26,117 nucleotides of DNA from CAIOZW01 sp049317725 (GTDB lineage: Bacteria > Acidobacteriota > Blastocatellia > RBC074): contig JBMOHS010000036.1 in assembly GCA_049317725.1 (NCBI GenBank), positions 1 to 26,117 on the forward strand, given 5' to 3'. Shown here piece after piece: positions 17,648 through 23,869 of the stretch. Numbering within the stretch: position 1 is the stretch's first letter; every line of letters starts with the position of its first letter. The notes under the pieces are model-generated. The model worked only from the letters and a program-made list of their open reading frames with translations. It had not been told where the DNA came from and made no database searches. The translations under genes and the position numbers were made by a program.

Positions 17648-17731
17648 TGGAGACAAGAGTTTCCAACTGTGTGTTTACCTGACTTGACCGCGGCGTACAC
17701 TGATGAGGATTGGTGCCGTCGCGGTCTTTTT
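17648..17731 (+). ncRNA. Candidate small RNA, unit 2 (hairpin repeat plus terminator)
   Basis: TGGAGAC-AAGA-GTTTCCA (17648-17665) is a 7-bp hairpin with one G-T pair, followed by ACTGTGTG, a 12-base linker and a strong terminator (17686-17731). The 26-base head (17648-17673) matches unit 1 (17481-17506) at 20 of 26 positions, and the stem is kept despite base changes. The terminators differ in sequence but occupy the same place. This supports two related short transcripts in tandem. Confidence 0.4.
17686..17731 (+). terminator. Intrinsic terminator of unit 2
   Basis: GACCGCGGCG (17686-17695) pairs with CGTCGCGGTC (17717-17726), including one G-T pair. A further CAC/GTG closes the stem above a small internal loop, and five T (17727-17731) follow. 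This is a strong plus-strand Rho-independent terminator. Confidence 0.65.
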
Positions 17732-17774
17732 CCGTCTGGTCCCTCCTCTTCGTTCCGATGGATCGAGCGGCGAG

Positions 17775-19007
17775 TCAAGGAGCTGTCGGAGAGGCGTAAA
17801 GGACACCCTTGGCGAAGAGCGAGTCGAGGGTGGTAGCATCAAGGCCGAGCAGGGACTGCAGGGCGTTGCGGGTATGCTCCCCCAACAAAGGGGCAGGACG
17901 CGGGGGAACGGCAGGGGTCAGCGAGAATTTGAGAGGCGCACCGGTGACGGCGTGTGGCCCGGCGGTCGGATGGTTGACGATGGGAAACAACTCGCGAGCC
18001 GTGGTGTGCGGATCGCTGCGCACCTCCGAGAAGGTGCGCACCACCGAGCAGGGAATGCCGACCGCTTGCAGTCTCTCGACCCACTCCGTGGCGGTCCGCT
18101 CGCGGAAGATCGCTTCGAGCAGCGGCTCGAGTACCTTCCGGTGGGCGACCCGTTGCGGGTTGGTCGCATAGTCTGGATGGTCCCGCAGGTCGATCCGGTC
18201 GAGGACCGCGCAGAAGGCCCCCCACAATTTTTCACTCCCAATGGCAATTGCCAGCGGACGATCGCTTGCCTCGAAGCAACGATACGGCACAATGGTCGCA
18301 AAGGCGGTCCCCATCGGTTTGGGATCGATCCCCGTGGGGAGGAAGGTCGACCAGTTCGAGCACATCGCCGAAATCATCGCGTCAAACATCGAGACGTCGA
18401 CGTATTGCCCCTCTCCGCTTCGCTCGCGATGATGGAGAGCGGTCAGAATGCCAATGACGGCGAACATTCCGGCGGTAATGTCGCCGACGGAGTAACCACT
18501 GCGCGCCCGCTCGCCGGCCGCGGTCCCGGTCATGCTGATCAATCCGCTCGAGGCCTGCAGAATGAGGTCCATCGCCGCCTCCTCTCGCGCCGGTCCGGTC
18601 TGACCATACCCCGAGATCGAGCAGTAGATCAGCCGTGCATTGAGCGCACGCAGTTTCTCGTAGCCAAGTCCAAGCCGCTCCATCGTCCCTGGCCGGAAGT
18701 TTTCGAGAAGCACGTCGATGTGGGGAATCATCTGCTGGCAGAGGGCGATCCCCTCCGGGCGCTTGAGATCGATCGAGATGCCTTGCTTGCCGCGGTTGAG
18801 CCCGAGAAAATAGGCCGACTCCCCGTTGACAAAGGGGGGCCCCCAGGTGCGCCCCATATCCCCACTCGCGGGAGATTCCAACTTGTAGACTTCGGCGCCG
18901 TATTCCGCCAAAATGAGCGTACAATACGGCCCGGCAAGGGCGTGAGAAAAGTCCAGGACACGAATGCCCTGCAGGGCAGAGAGTGAGTCAAGGGGTCCGA
19001 TCTTCAT
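17775..19007 (-). CDS. CaiB/BaiF family (class III) CoA-transferase
   Basis: A 410-residue cytoplasmic CoA-transferase that moves CoA between carboxylic acids. The frame is open to 19112, but the ATG at 19007 starts the family N-terminus (LQGIRVLDFSHALAGPYCT) and has GGAG 7 bases upstream. The catalytic Asp is D147 in AAMDLILQASSG. Other family segments are LNRGKQGISIDLKRPEG, DVLLENFRPGTMERLGLGY, YCSISGYGQTGP, GQYVDVSMFDAMIS and the late VGIPCSVVRTFSEV. Relatives include formyl-CoA transferase, L-carnitine CoA-transferase and alpha-methylacyl-CoA racemase; the substrate cannot be told. It is divergent from the saccharopine-dehydrogenase-like gene, sharing a 168-base promoter region. Confidence 0.92.
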   Translation of the reverse strand: MKIGPLDSLSALQGIRVLDFSHALAGPYCTLILAEYGAEVYKLESPASGDMGRTWGPPFVNGESAYFLGLNRGKQGISIDLKRPEGIALCQQMIPHIDVLLENFRPGTMERLGLGYEKLRALNARLIYCSISGYGQTGPAREEAAMDLILQASSGLISMTGTAAGERARSGYSVGDITAGMFAVIGILTALHHRERSGEGQYVDVSMFDAMISAMCSNWSTFLPTGIDPKPMGTAFATIVPYRCFEASDRPLAIAIGSEKLWGAFCAVLDRIDLRDHPDYATNPQRVAHRKVLEPLLEAIFRERTATEWVERLQAVGIPCSVVRTFSEVRSDPHTTARELFPIVNHPTAGPHAVTGAPLKFSLTPAVPPRPAPLLGEHTRNALQSLLGLDATTLDSLFAKGVLYASPTAP

Positions 19008-19110
19008 CAGGTGGCTCCAGACGCGGGATGGACGGATGGAGCGTGGAGAGAACCAACTCTCCCCTCCGACCAGCCGATCCTGCCCGCTGACCGATCGACC
19101 AGAGGGCCAC

Positions 19111-19118
19111 ATTATACT
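19111..19118. promoter_or_regulatory. Overlapping -10 boxes of a divergent promoter
   Basis: ATTATACT reads TATACT on the plus strand (19113-19118, 5/6), toward the gene at 19176. On the minus strand it reads TATAAT (19111-19116, 6/6), toward the CoA-transferase. No convincing -35 lies at normal spacing for either direction, so the promoter claim is tentative. Confidence 0.35.
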
Positions 19119-19175
19119 CGATCAGCCGGAGCAGTCTTCGGTTCCCGACGCTGCCGTCGAGAGGAGAACCAACGC

Positions 19176-20405
19176 ATGCGGGATTTCGATGTCGTGCTCT
19201 ACGGAGCGAGCGGCTTTACCGGAAAGCAGACCGCCGAGTACTTCGCGCGGAACGCTCCGCCGGGAGGGCTCCGCTGGGCGATCGCGGGACGCAATCTATC
19301 AAAGCTCGAAGCGGTGCGTGGCTCACTCGGCCCCCTCGGAGAGTCGATCGAGATTCTCGTCGCTGAAGCCCACGATCAACCGGCGATCGATGCCATCGTC
19401 GCCCGGACCCGTGTCCTGCTGACCACCGCCGGCCCCTATGCCCTCTATGGCACTCAGATTGTCGATGCCTGTGTGCGCCACCGCACGCACTATGTTGACA
19501 TCACCGGCGAAACAACCTGGGTCCGCGACCTGATCGACCGCTACCACGACGAGGCAGCCGCGACGGGCACCCGGATCGTGCCCTTCTGCGGGTTCGACTC
19601 CGTCCCCTCCGATCTGGGATCCTTCCTCCTCGTGCGCCATCTTCAGGAAGAGGGCGGGATGGGCCACGAATGCACGGGGATTCGCGCCTTCCACCAGATG
19701 CGCGGCGGGCTCAATGGAGGGACGATGGCGACGGCCTTCCATCTCTATGAGAGCGGCCAATCCTCCCGGGCTGCCGACCCCTTTCTCCTCTCACCTGGAG
19801 TACAGATCAGCGCCGACCAACGGGCCCGCAGTGCCGATCCGCGTGGTCCGCGCTTCGATCCGGATCTAGGGAAATGGACGGCGCCCTTCGTCATGGGTCC
19901 CATCAACACTCGCGTCGTCCGCCGCAGCGAGGCGCTCTTCCGCGATTGGGGCGCCGGGTATGGTGAGGCCTTCACCTACCAGGAGTACACCCGGCTCAGC
20001 CGGGGTCCCGGGGGTGCCGTCGAGGCGGCGTTCCTCAGTGGAGCCAGTGCCCTCTTCGGAGGGGTCATGGCGACCCCGCTGCGACGCCTGCTCCAACCTC
20101 TCGTTCCCCAACCCGGAGAGGGGCCCTCGGAAGAGACCATGAACCACGGCTGGTTCCGCTGCGACCTGATCGGCCGCCGCGAAGATGGTCGTGTCGTGCG
20201 TGGCCTCATCCGGGATCAGGGCGATCCTGGCAATCGCGCGACCGTCAAATTTCTGTGTGAGTCGGCCCTCTGCCTGGCGTTGGACGAACCTCAACTTCCC
20301 GGAGGGCTTGGTCGAGGGGGCGTCCTCACACCGGCGACAGCCCTCGGAGAGCCTCTCGCCGACCGGCTGCGACGCACTGGCATGACCATTCAAATCGGCA
20401 TCTGA
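19176..20405 (+). CDS. Saccharopine dehydrogenase-like oxidoreductase (trans-acting enoyl reductase type)
   Basis: A 409-residue NAD(P)-binding protein. The ATG at 19176 has AGGAG (19162-19166) 9 bases upstream; the frame open to 19011 is not needed. The N-terminus DVVLYGASGFTGKQTAEYFA is the Rossmann loop characteristic of the saccharopine-dehydrogenase-like family that includes mycobacterial trans-acting enoyl reductases. RWAIAGRNLSKLE, LLTTAGPYALYGTQIVDACV and THYVDITGETTWVRDLIDRY, then PFCGFDSVPSDLG, follow the family closely. Most members are not lysine enzymes and probably reduce lipid or polyketide-type substrates. The divergent CoA-transferase and the lipid-related genes elsewhere in the window fit a lipid role, by inference. 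Confidence 0.85.
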   Translation: MRDFDVVLYGASGFTGKQTAEYFARNAPPGGLRWAIAGRNLSKLEAVRGSLGPLGESIEILVAEAHDQPAIDAIVARTRVLLTTAGPYALYGTQIVDACVRHRTHYVDITGETTWVRDLIDRYHDEAAATGTRIVPFCGFDSVPSDLGSFLLVRHLQEEGGMGHECTGIRAFHQMRGGLNGGTMATAFHLYESGQSSRAADPFLLSPGVQISADQRARSADPRGPRFDPDLGKWTAPFVMGPINTRVVRRSEALFRDWGAGYGEAFTYQEYTRLSRGPGGAVEAAFLSGASALFGGVMATPLRRLLQPLVPQPGEGPSEETMNHGWFRCDLIGRREDGRVVRGLIRDQGDPGNRATVKFLCESALCLALDEPQLPGGLGRGGVLTPATALGEPLADRLRRTGMTIQIGI

Positions 20406-20457
20406 CCGGGCGTTCTCTCCTTCATCCCTTTGACATGCAACACAAGGAGTCTTCACG

Positions 20458-21192
20458 ATGTTTCAACGCTTTCGACGTACCGCTCTCCTCCTCTCCACCC
20501 TCTCGTTGCTTCTTTTCGTCGGTTGGGGAGCGGCACAGACCCTCCAGCTTCCCAAAGCCTCTCTCGATGGGAACGGCCCCGGCTGGCGTGCCCTGACCGA
20601 GGACGATTTCACCGATGTCAATGGCCTGCCCGAGACCTGGGAATGGAAGGATGGCTTGATCAAGACGACCGGCAAGCCGATCGGCGTCTACCGGACGAAG
20701 CAGAAGGTGACCAACTTTGAACTGGTGGTCGAATGGCGCCACCTCCAGTTTGGTGGCAACTCCGGCATCTTTGCCTGGGTTCCGGAGGAGGCACTGATCG
20801 GGCTGCAGCCCGATGCCCTGCCCAAGGGCGGCATCGAGGTCCAGATGCTCGACCATGGCTATGCCGAGCTCCACGAACGCCGGACCGGCAAAAAGGGCGA
20901 TTGGTTCACCACCAACGGTGACATCTTTGCCGTGGGTACCTCGACGATGAATCCCTTCCCGCCCCTCTCACCCAATGGGTCCCGCAGTTTCCCCCGCCAG
21001 AACCGCAGCAAAGGCCACGGCGAGTGGAACCATTATTACGTCCGCGCCATCAACGGCGAATTGCGTCTCTGGGTCAATGGCGAAGAGGTCTCGGGTGGCC
21101 AGAATTGCCAGCCGGCAACCGGCTATCTCTGCCTCGAAGCCGAGGGAGCCCCGGTCGAGTTCCGCAATCTGCGACTGCGCCAGTTGCCCTGA
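20458..21192 (+). CDS. Secreted DUF1080 (3-keto-disaccharide hydrolase-like) protein
   Basis: A 244-residue exported protein. The signal peptide is MFQRFRRTALLLSTLSLLLF followed by VGWGAAQ, with cleavage near residue 26. The mature part is a concanavalin-like beta-sandwich of the DUF1080 family: TWEWKDGLIKTTGKPIGVYR, FELVVEWRHLQFGGNSGIFA, GGIEVQMLDHGY, GEWNHYYVRAINGELRLWVN, GYLCLEAEGAPVEFRNLRL. Members of DUF1080 include 3-keto-glucoside/disaccharide hydrolases and many uncharacterised exported proteins of Planctomycetota, Verrucomicrobiota and Acidobacteriota. AAGGAG lies 11 bases before the ATG. The next gene starts 27 bases after its stop, so the pair is probably one operon. Confidence 0.9.
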   Translation: MFQRFRRTALLLSTLSLLLFVGWGAAQTLQLPKASLDGNGPGWRALTEDDFTDVNGLPETWEWKDGLIKTTGKPIGVYRTKQKVTNFELVVEWRHLQFGGNSGIFAWVPEEALIGLQPDALPKGGIEVQMLDHGYAELHERRTGKKGDWFTTNGDIFAVGTSTMNPFPPLSPNGSRSFPRQNRSKGHGEWNHYYVRAINGELRLWVNGEEVSGGQNCQPATGYLCLEAEGAPVEFRNLRLRQLP

Positions 21193-21219
21193 TCCCATCG
21201 CAAAAAGGAGGAGTTCCCC

Positions 21220-22227
21220 GTGTCACCTCGCTACTGGATGATCACCAACCGCACCGTCTCTGGTGCGAAAGGGCAGCCGACTCTTGGCGAGAACATCGCC
21301 CGGGATCTTACCTACTGGGTCTCGGAAGGGGGCCCCCTCACCTCGCTCCAGAACTGGAAGAAGGTCAGCGAGAGGGTCTTCCGTCAGTACCTCCTCCAGA
21401 CCGCCGATCAGTTCCCCCTCATCCGCGATCCCGAGGAGCATGACCAACAACAGCACGTCACCCTCTTCATCCACGGCTACAACAACGACTGGGAAGATGC
21501 GGCCAGACGCTACCAGCAGATCTGCCAAGACCTCTTCGCTCCCCCACGCAACCTTGGCCACTGTGTCCTCTTCACTTGGCCATCGAATGGTCGCCTGACC
21601 AGCTACTACCCCGATCGGCGTGACGCACGAAAGACCGCGGATCAGCTCGCCGAGGTCCTCAATCAGCTCTACGACCACCTCGTCAGCAAGCAGAAAGAGA
21701 AGGATCTCGAGCACCAGTGCCGCGCCAAGACCTCCATCATCGCCCACAGCATGGGGAACTACGTCCTGCAAGAGGCGCTGCGCCACTGCTGGGACCGCAA
21801 CGACCGCCCGATGCTCGTCAGCCTCCTCAATCAACTGATCATGGTTGCCGCCGATGTCGACAACGACCTCTTCAAGAGTGGAGAGGTCTCTGACGGGAGT
21901 GCTGGAGACGCCATTGCCCAGTTGACCTATCGCGTCACCTCGCTCTTCAGCGGCCGTGACAAGACCCTCGGCCTCTCCGCCGGACTGAAACACTTCGGCA
22001 AGCGCAGGCTCGGCCGCAGCGGGCTCGATCGCAACTACCCCGTCCCCGACAACGTCTGGGATATCGACTGCAGCACCATCATCTCCCCGGACCCACCCGA
22101 GAGCGTCCACCGGGCCTACTTCACGGAGCCACCCGTTCTGACCCTCATGGAACAGATCCTCAAGGGGGTCGATCGCCGGGAGATCCTCCGCCTGGAGCTG
22201 ATTCCGGCGATCCATCGCACTGCCTGA
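21220..22227 (+). CDS. Alpha/beta hydrolase of the DUF900 type
   Basis: A 335-residue protein starting at GTG 21220, supported by AAGGAGGAG 6 bases upstream. The alpha/beta-hydrolase core is clear: strand and oxyanion region VTLFIHGYNNDWEDAARRY, then VLFTWPSNG, YYPDRRDARKTADQLAEVL and the nucleophile elbow IIAHSMGNYVLQEAL with S177. A likely acid Asp is in MVAADVDND (D212 or D214), and a likely base His is H297 in SVHRAYF. This order and spacing fit the DUF900 group of predicted serine hydrolases or esterases. No signal peptide is seen, so it is probably cytoplasmic, unlike its exported DUF1080 neighbour. Substrate unknown. Confidence 0.85.
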   Translation: MSPRYWMITNRTVSGAKGQPTLGENIARDLTYWVSEGGPLTSLQNWKKVSERVFRQYLLQTADQFPLIRDPEEHDQQQHVTLFIHGYNNDWEDAARRYQQICQDLFAPPRNLGHCVLFTWPSNGRLTSYYPDRRDARKTADQLAEVLNQLYDHLVSKQKEKDLEHQCRAKTSIIAHSMGNYVLQEALRHCWDRNDRPMLVSLLNQLIMVAADVDNDLFKSGEVSDGSAGDAIAQLTYRVTSLFSGRDKTLGLSAGLKHFGKRRLGRSGLDRNYPVPDNVWDIDCSTIISPDPPESVHRAYFTEPPVLTLMEQILKGVDRREILRLELIPAIHRTA

Positions 22228-22554
22228 GTGTCATCGGCTTCTGTATGATTGTGCAGGCGACGGGGATTGACAGGAGGATATCGCCCGAGCAATAGAGCGT
22301 GCCAAAACTCCCGCCATGAAGGAGCGGGAGGAGTTGAGTCGACTTTGCCGAGCCTCAAGAGAGGGTCGTCCCGGGTTCGTTGAACACAGCGGAGGAGGGC
22401 TGGACTATTTGGTAGATGACTTGGTCCCAGCAGCCTGCAGTACCAATATGGAACTGTTCCCTGGCCTTGGTTCGCAAAGGGCTTCTGCTATCTTTCCAAA
22501 TCGGTTCTCACCTAGATGGAAAGATGGACAATGATTGCTTGTGGGTAGGATTCT
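22228..22554. other. Intergenic region between convergent hydrolase and PIN genes
   Basis: This 327-base gap contains no frame I accept as a gene; a 72-codon frame at 22316 has no ribosome-binding site and no protein-like pattern. It includes a hairpin at 22308-22330 and a TTGACA (22267-22272) without a good -10. Base composition drops from GC-rich to more AT-rich across this region. Confidence 0.5.
22308..22330. terminator. Candidate hairpin after the alpha/beta hydrolase
   Basis: CTCCCGC (22308-22314) pairs perfectly with GCGGGAG (22324-22330) around a 9-base loop, about 80 bases after the hydrolase stop. No T-run follows on the plus strand. Confidence 0.35.
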
Positions 22555-22980
22555 TTACCGAAGATCGATTTTATCGACCGAAATAATCGATGGAGCCAAG
22601 TGTTCAAAATCGCCATCTGTGGTAACCAGCCGCGCGTCTGCACTGATCACGGCAGCGGCTATCCAAGCATCGTTTTTTCCCATCTTGATCCCCATCCGTT
22701 TGGAATAGGCATCAAGGACTGCATATGCCTGCATCAGTTCCGGGTGCTCGATTGGAACACGCCCAAAATAGCCAAGCGTAAAATCCATCTGATCTAGTTT
22801 TTGCTCTCCCCATAAAAACTGAAGAGCGAGAGAGCGGAGTTCACCGTCTGTCACGGAGCAGATCAGCGGCTTGGGATTTCGAGTGAACGGGGTGTATCTG
22901 GCTTTGATCTCTTGGCCGGTTCGATCATCCCGAATGAGGTGAACGAGGATATTTGTATCGAAGAGGTAAAGCTCTGACAT
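22555..22980 (-). CDS. PIN-domain ribonuclease toxin (VapC-like)
   Basis: A 141-residue PIN-domain protein, expected to be an Mg2+-dependent endoribonuclease toxin. The acidic active-site set is D8 (YLFDTNILVHLIR), E47 (SVTDGELRSLA), D104 (GKNDAWIAAAVISADA) and D122 (LVTTDGDFEHL), in the right order and spacing. Its ATG shares one base with the stop of the upstream antitoxin gene (TGATG), so translation is coupled, as usual for toxin-antitoxin pairs. The coding sequence is less GC-rich at third positions than its neighbours, which suggests acquisition. The RNA target is unknown. Confidence 0.88.
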   Translation of the reverse strand: MSELYLFDTNILVHLIRDDRTGQEIKARYTPFTRNPKPLICSVTDGELRSLALQFLWGEQKLDQMDFTLGYFGRVPIEHPELMQAYAVLDAYSKRMGIKMGKNDAWIAAAVISADARLVTTDGDFEHLAPSIISVDKIDLR

Positions 22981-23333
22981 CAGCTCAATTCTTTCAGCGC
23001 CTCTAAGACTTGCTCATCGGTTTCATCACCCCTGATGACGGGCAGCACCTCGAGCGGCGAGACATCAGGGAGCAATTCATTCTTTGGCCGAAACTCCCTG
23101 ATGGCCCGTTCGCGTGCCGCCTGCTTTTGTTCAGGTGTACGATTAATCAGTGCCGACACGGCACGGTTCAATGCTTCCGGGTCACAGTCGGGATCTGGAA
23201 CGGGGACAAGCCCGAACTCAACCTTTGCTTCCTTTTCGACCAGGGAAGCGAGGAGGGATGCTGGATCAAGGCTTCGATGTGCGGCCAAAGCGACAAGTTT
23301 TTTTTCTATGTCAGGAGGGAACATCACAATCAT
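22980..23333 (-). CDS. Antitoxin partner of the PIN toxin
   Basis: A 117-residue protein directly upstream of the toxin gene, with a one-base overlap. The ATG at 23333 is chosen because GGAGGT lies 7 bases upstream; an in-frame TTG at 23351 would bury that site. The N-terminus MIVMFPPDIEKKLVALAA followed by HRSLDPASLLASLVEKEAK resembles a ribbon-helix-helix DNA-binding domain: a short strand, then two helices. The C-terminal part (RTPEQKQAARERAIREF and ETDEQVLEALKEL) is charged and probably wraps the toxin. By analogy with VapBC systems it neutralises the PIN toxin and represses its own operon. The family itself is not one I can name. Confidence 0.75.
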   Translation of the reverse strand: MIVMFPPDIEKKLVALAAHRSLDPASLLASLVEKEAKVEFGLVPVPDPDCDPEALNRAVSALINRTPEQKQAARERAIREFRPKNELLPDVSPLEVLPVIRGDETDEQVLEALKELS

Positions 23334-23370
23334 TTTTCTCACCTCCGTCAACGGCCTAAAAACAAGATGA

Positions 23371-23571
23371 ACTTATCAACCTGTTGGCTCTGGCGGCTAC
23401 CCTTTTCTCTGGGTATCTTGTAAGTATTTGTGTAAGAATAGGTTGAAACTTATAAGGCCTTGTTTCTTCCAAGAATACAAGGATCGAATCAGTAGAATTT
23501 TTGACTATATCAGAGATCTGCTGCCCTGGACACCCGGCGATCAGATCAAGGCCATCGCCGCCACCACCTGA
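23371..23571 (+). pseudogene. Possible C-terminal gene remnant
   Basis: This frame is open for 67 codons without a good start. The 3' part reads FFQEYKDRISRIFDYIRDLL, then PWTPGDQIKAIAATT and stop, which has natural amino-acid composition. The 5' part looks non-coding. It may be the tail of a gene whose front was lost when the adjacent AT-rich toxin-antitoxin segment arrived. I do not recognise the family, and chance remains possible. Confidence 0.2.
23458..23482. repeat. Inverted repeat upstream of the antitoxin gene
   Basis: CCTTGT-TTCTT (23458-23468) pairs with AAGAA-T-ACAAGG (23471-23482), 11 of 11 with one bulged T. It lies about 125 bases upstream of the antitoxin start and beside the palindrome CTTATAAG. 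It could be an operator for the toxin-antitoxin operon or a terminator for the remnant frame it overlaps. Confidence 0.4.
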
Positions 23572-23869
23572 GAGAGCTGGTTTTTACAATCTAATTTCCG
23601 AGGTCCACTATCGTCTGGAAGAGGAAAGTCGGAGTACGATGGTCACCTGCATGGCCAAGGGGGGTGGTCGAATTGCCGATGACGCTGGGCACGGAAGAGC
23701 GAAACTCTGCCCGTCGGGCGAGCGTCCTTCCGCTTGGAGGTCGAGTTGTCACCAAGCCAGTTCGAGCCGCAAGGGGCAATGCTTGTCAGGTGGCAAGCGG
23801 CTGAGCCAAACTACGACTGGGCACTCCTGCCCACCGACAGATTCGATACGGAGATAAGGAGGAAGCGGT

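Larger units (their letters stand above)
17369..17774. other. Non-coding region with paired structured elements
   Basis: This 406-base gap lies between the CoA-transferase stop and the ZIP start, both genes being on the minus strand. No frame here looks like a real protein. It holds the AT-rich dyad near the ZIP start (17415-17431) and two similar hairpin-plus-terminator units (17481-17554 and 17648-17731), entered separately. A TTGACG on the minus strand (17469-17474) could be the -35 of the ZIP promoter, without a good -10. Confidence 0.6.
23334..23869. other. Intergenic region, AT-rich left half
   Basis: This 536-base region lies between the divergent antitoxin gene and the PQQ-like propeller gene. 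Its left half is AT-rich and should hold the toxin-antitoxin promoter. It contains an 8-base palindrome CTTATAAG (23449-23456) and the inverted repeat at 23458-23482. A 67-codon plus-strand frame (23371-23571) without a usable start ends in protein-like sequence and is listed as a possible remnant. The GC-rich right half (23572-23869) shows no feature I recognise. Confidence 0.5.

Noticed and set aside
17481..17673. CRISPR array formed by the two hairpin repeats
   Set aside because: Only two copies, 141 bases between them, imperfect identity, and a terminator after each; spacer-sized spacing is absent and no cas gene is nearby.
17703..18986. 427-codon plus-strand open frame opposite the CoA-transferase
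   Set aside because: No protein-like pattern; the minus strand carries the full set of CaiB/BaiF motifs.
22316..22534. 72-codon plus-strand frame between the hydrolase and PIN genes
   Set aside because: No ribosome-binding site, no recognisable pattern, and its start lies inside a hairpin.
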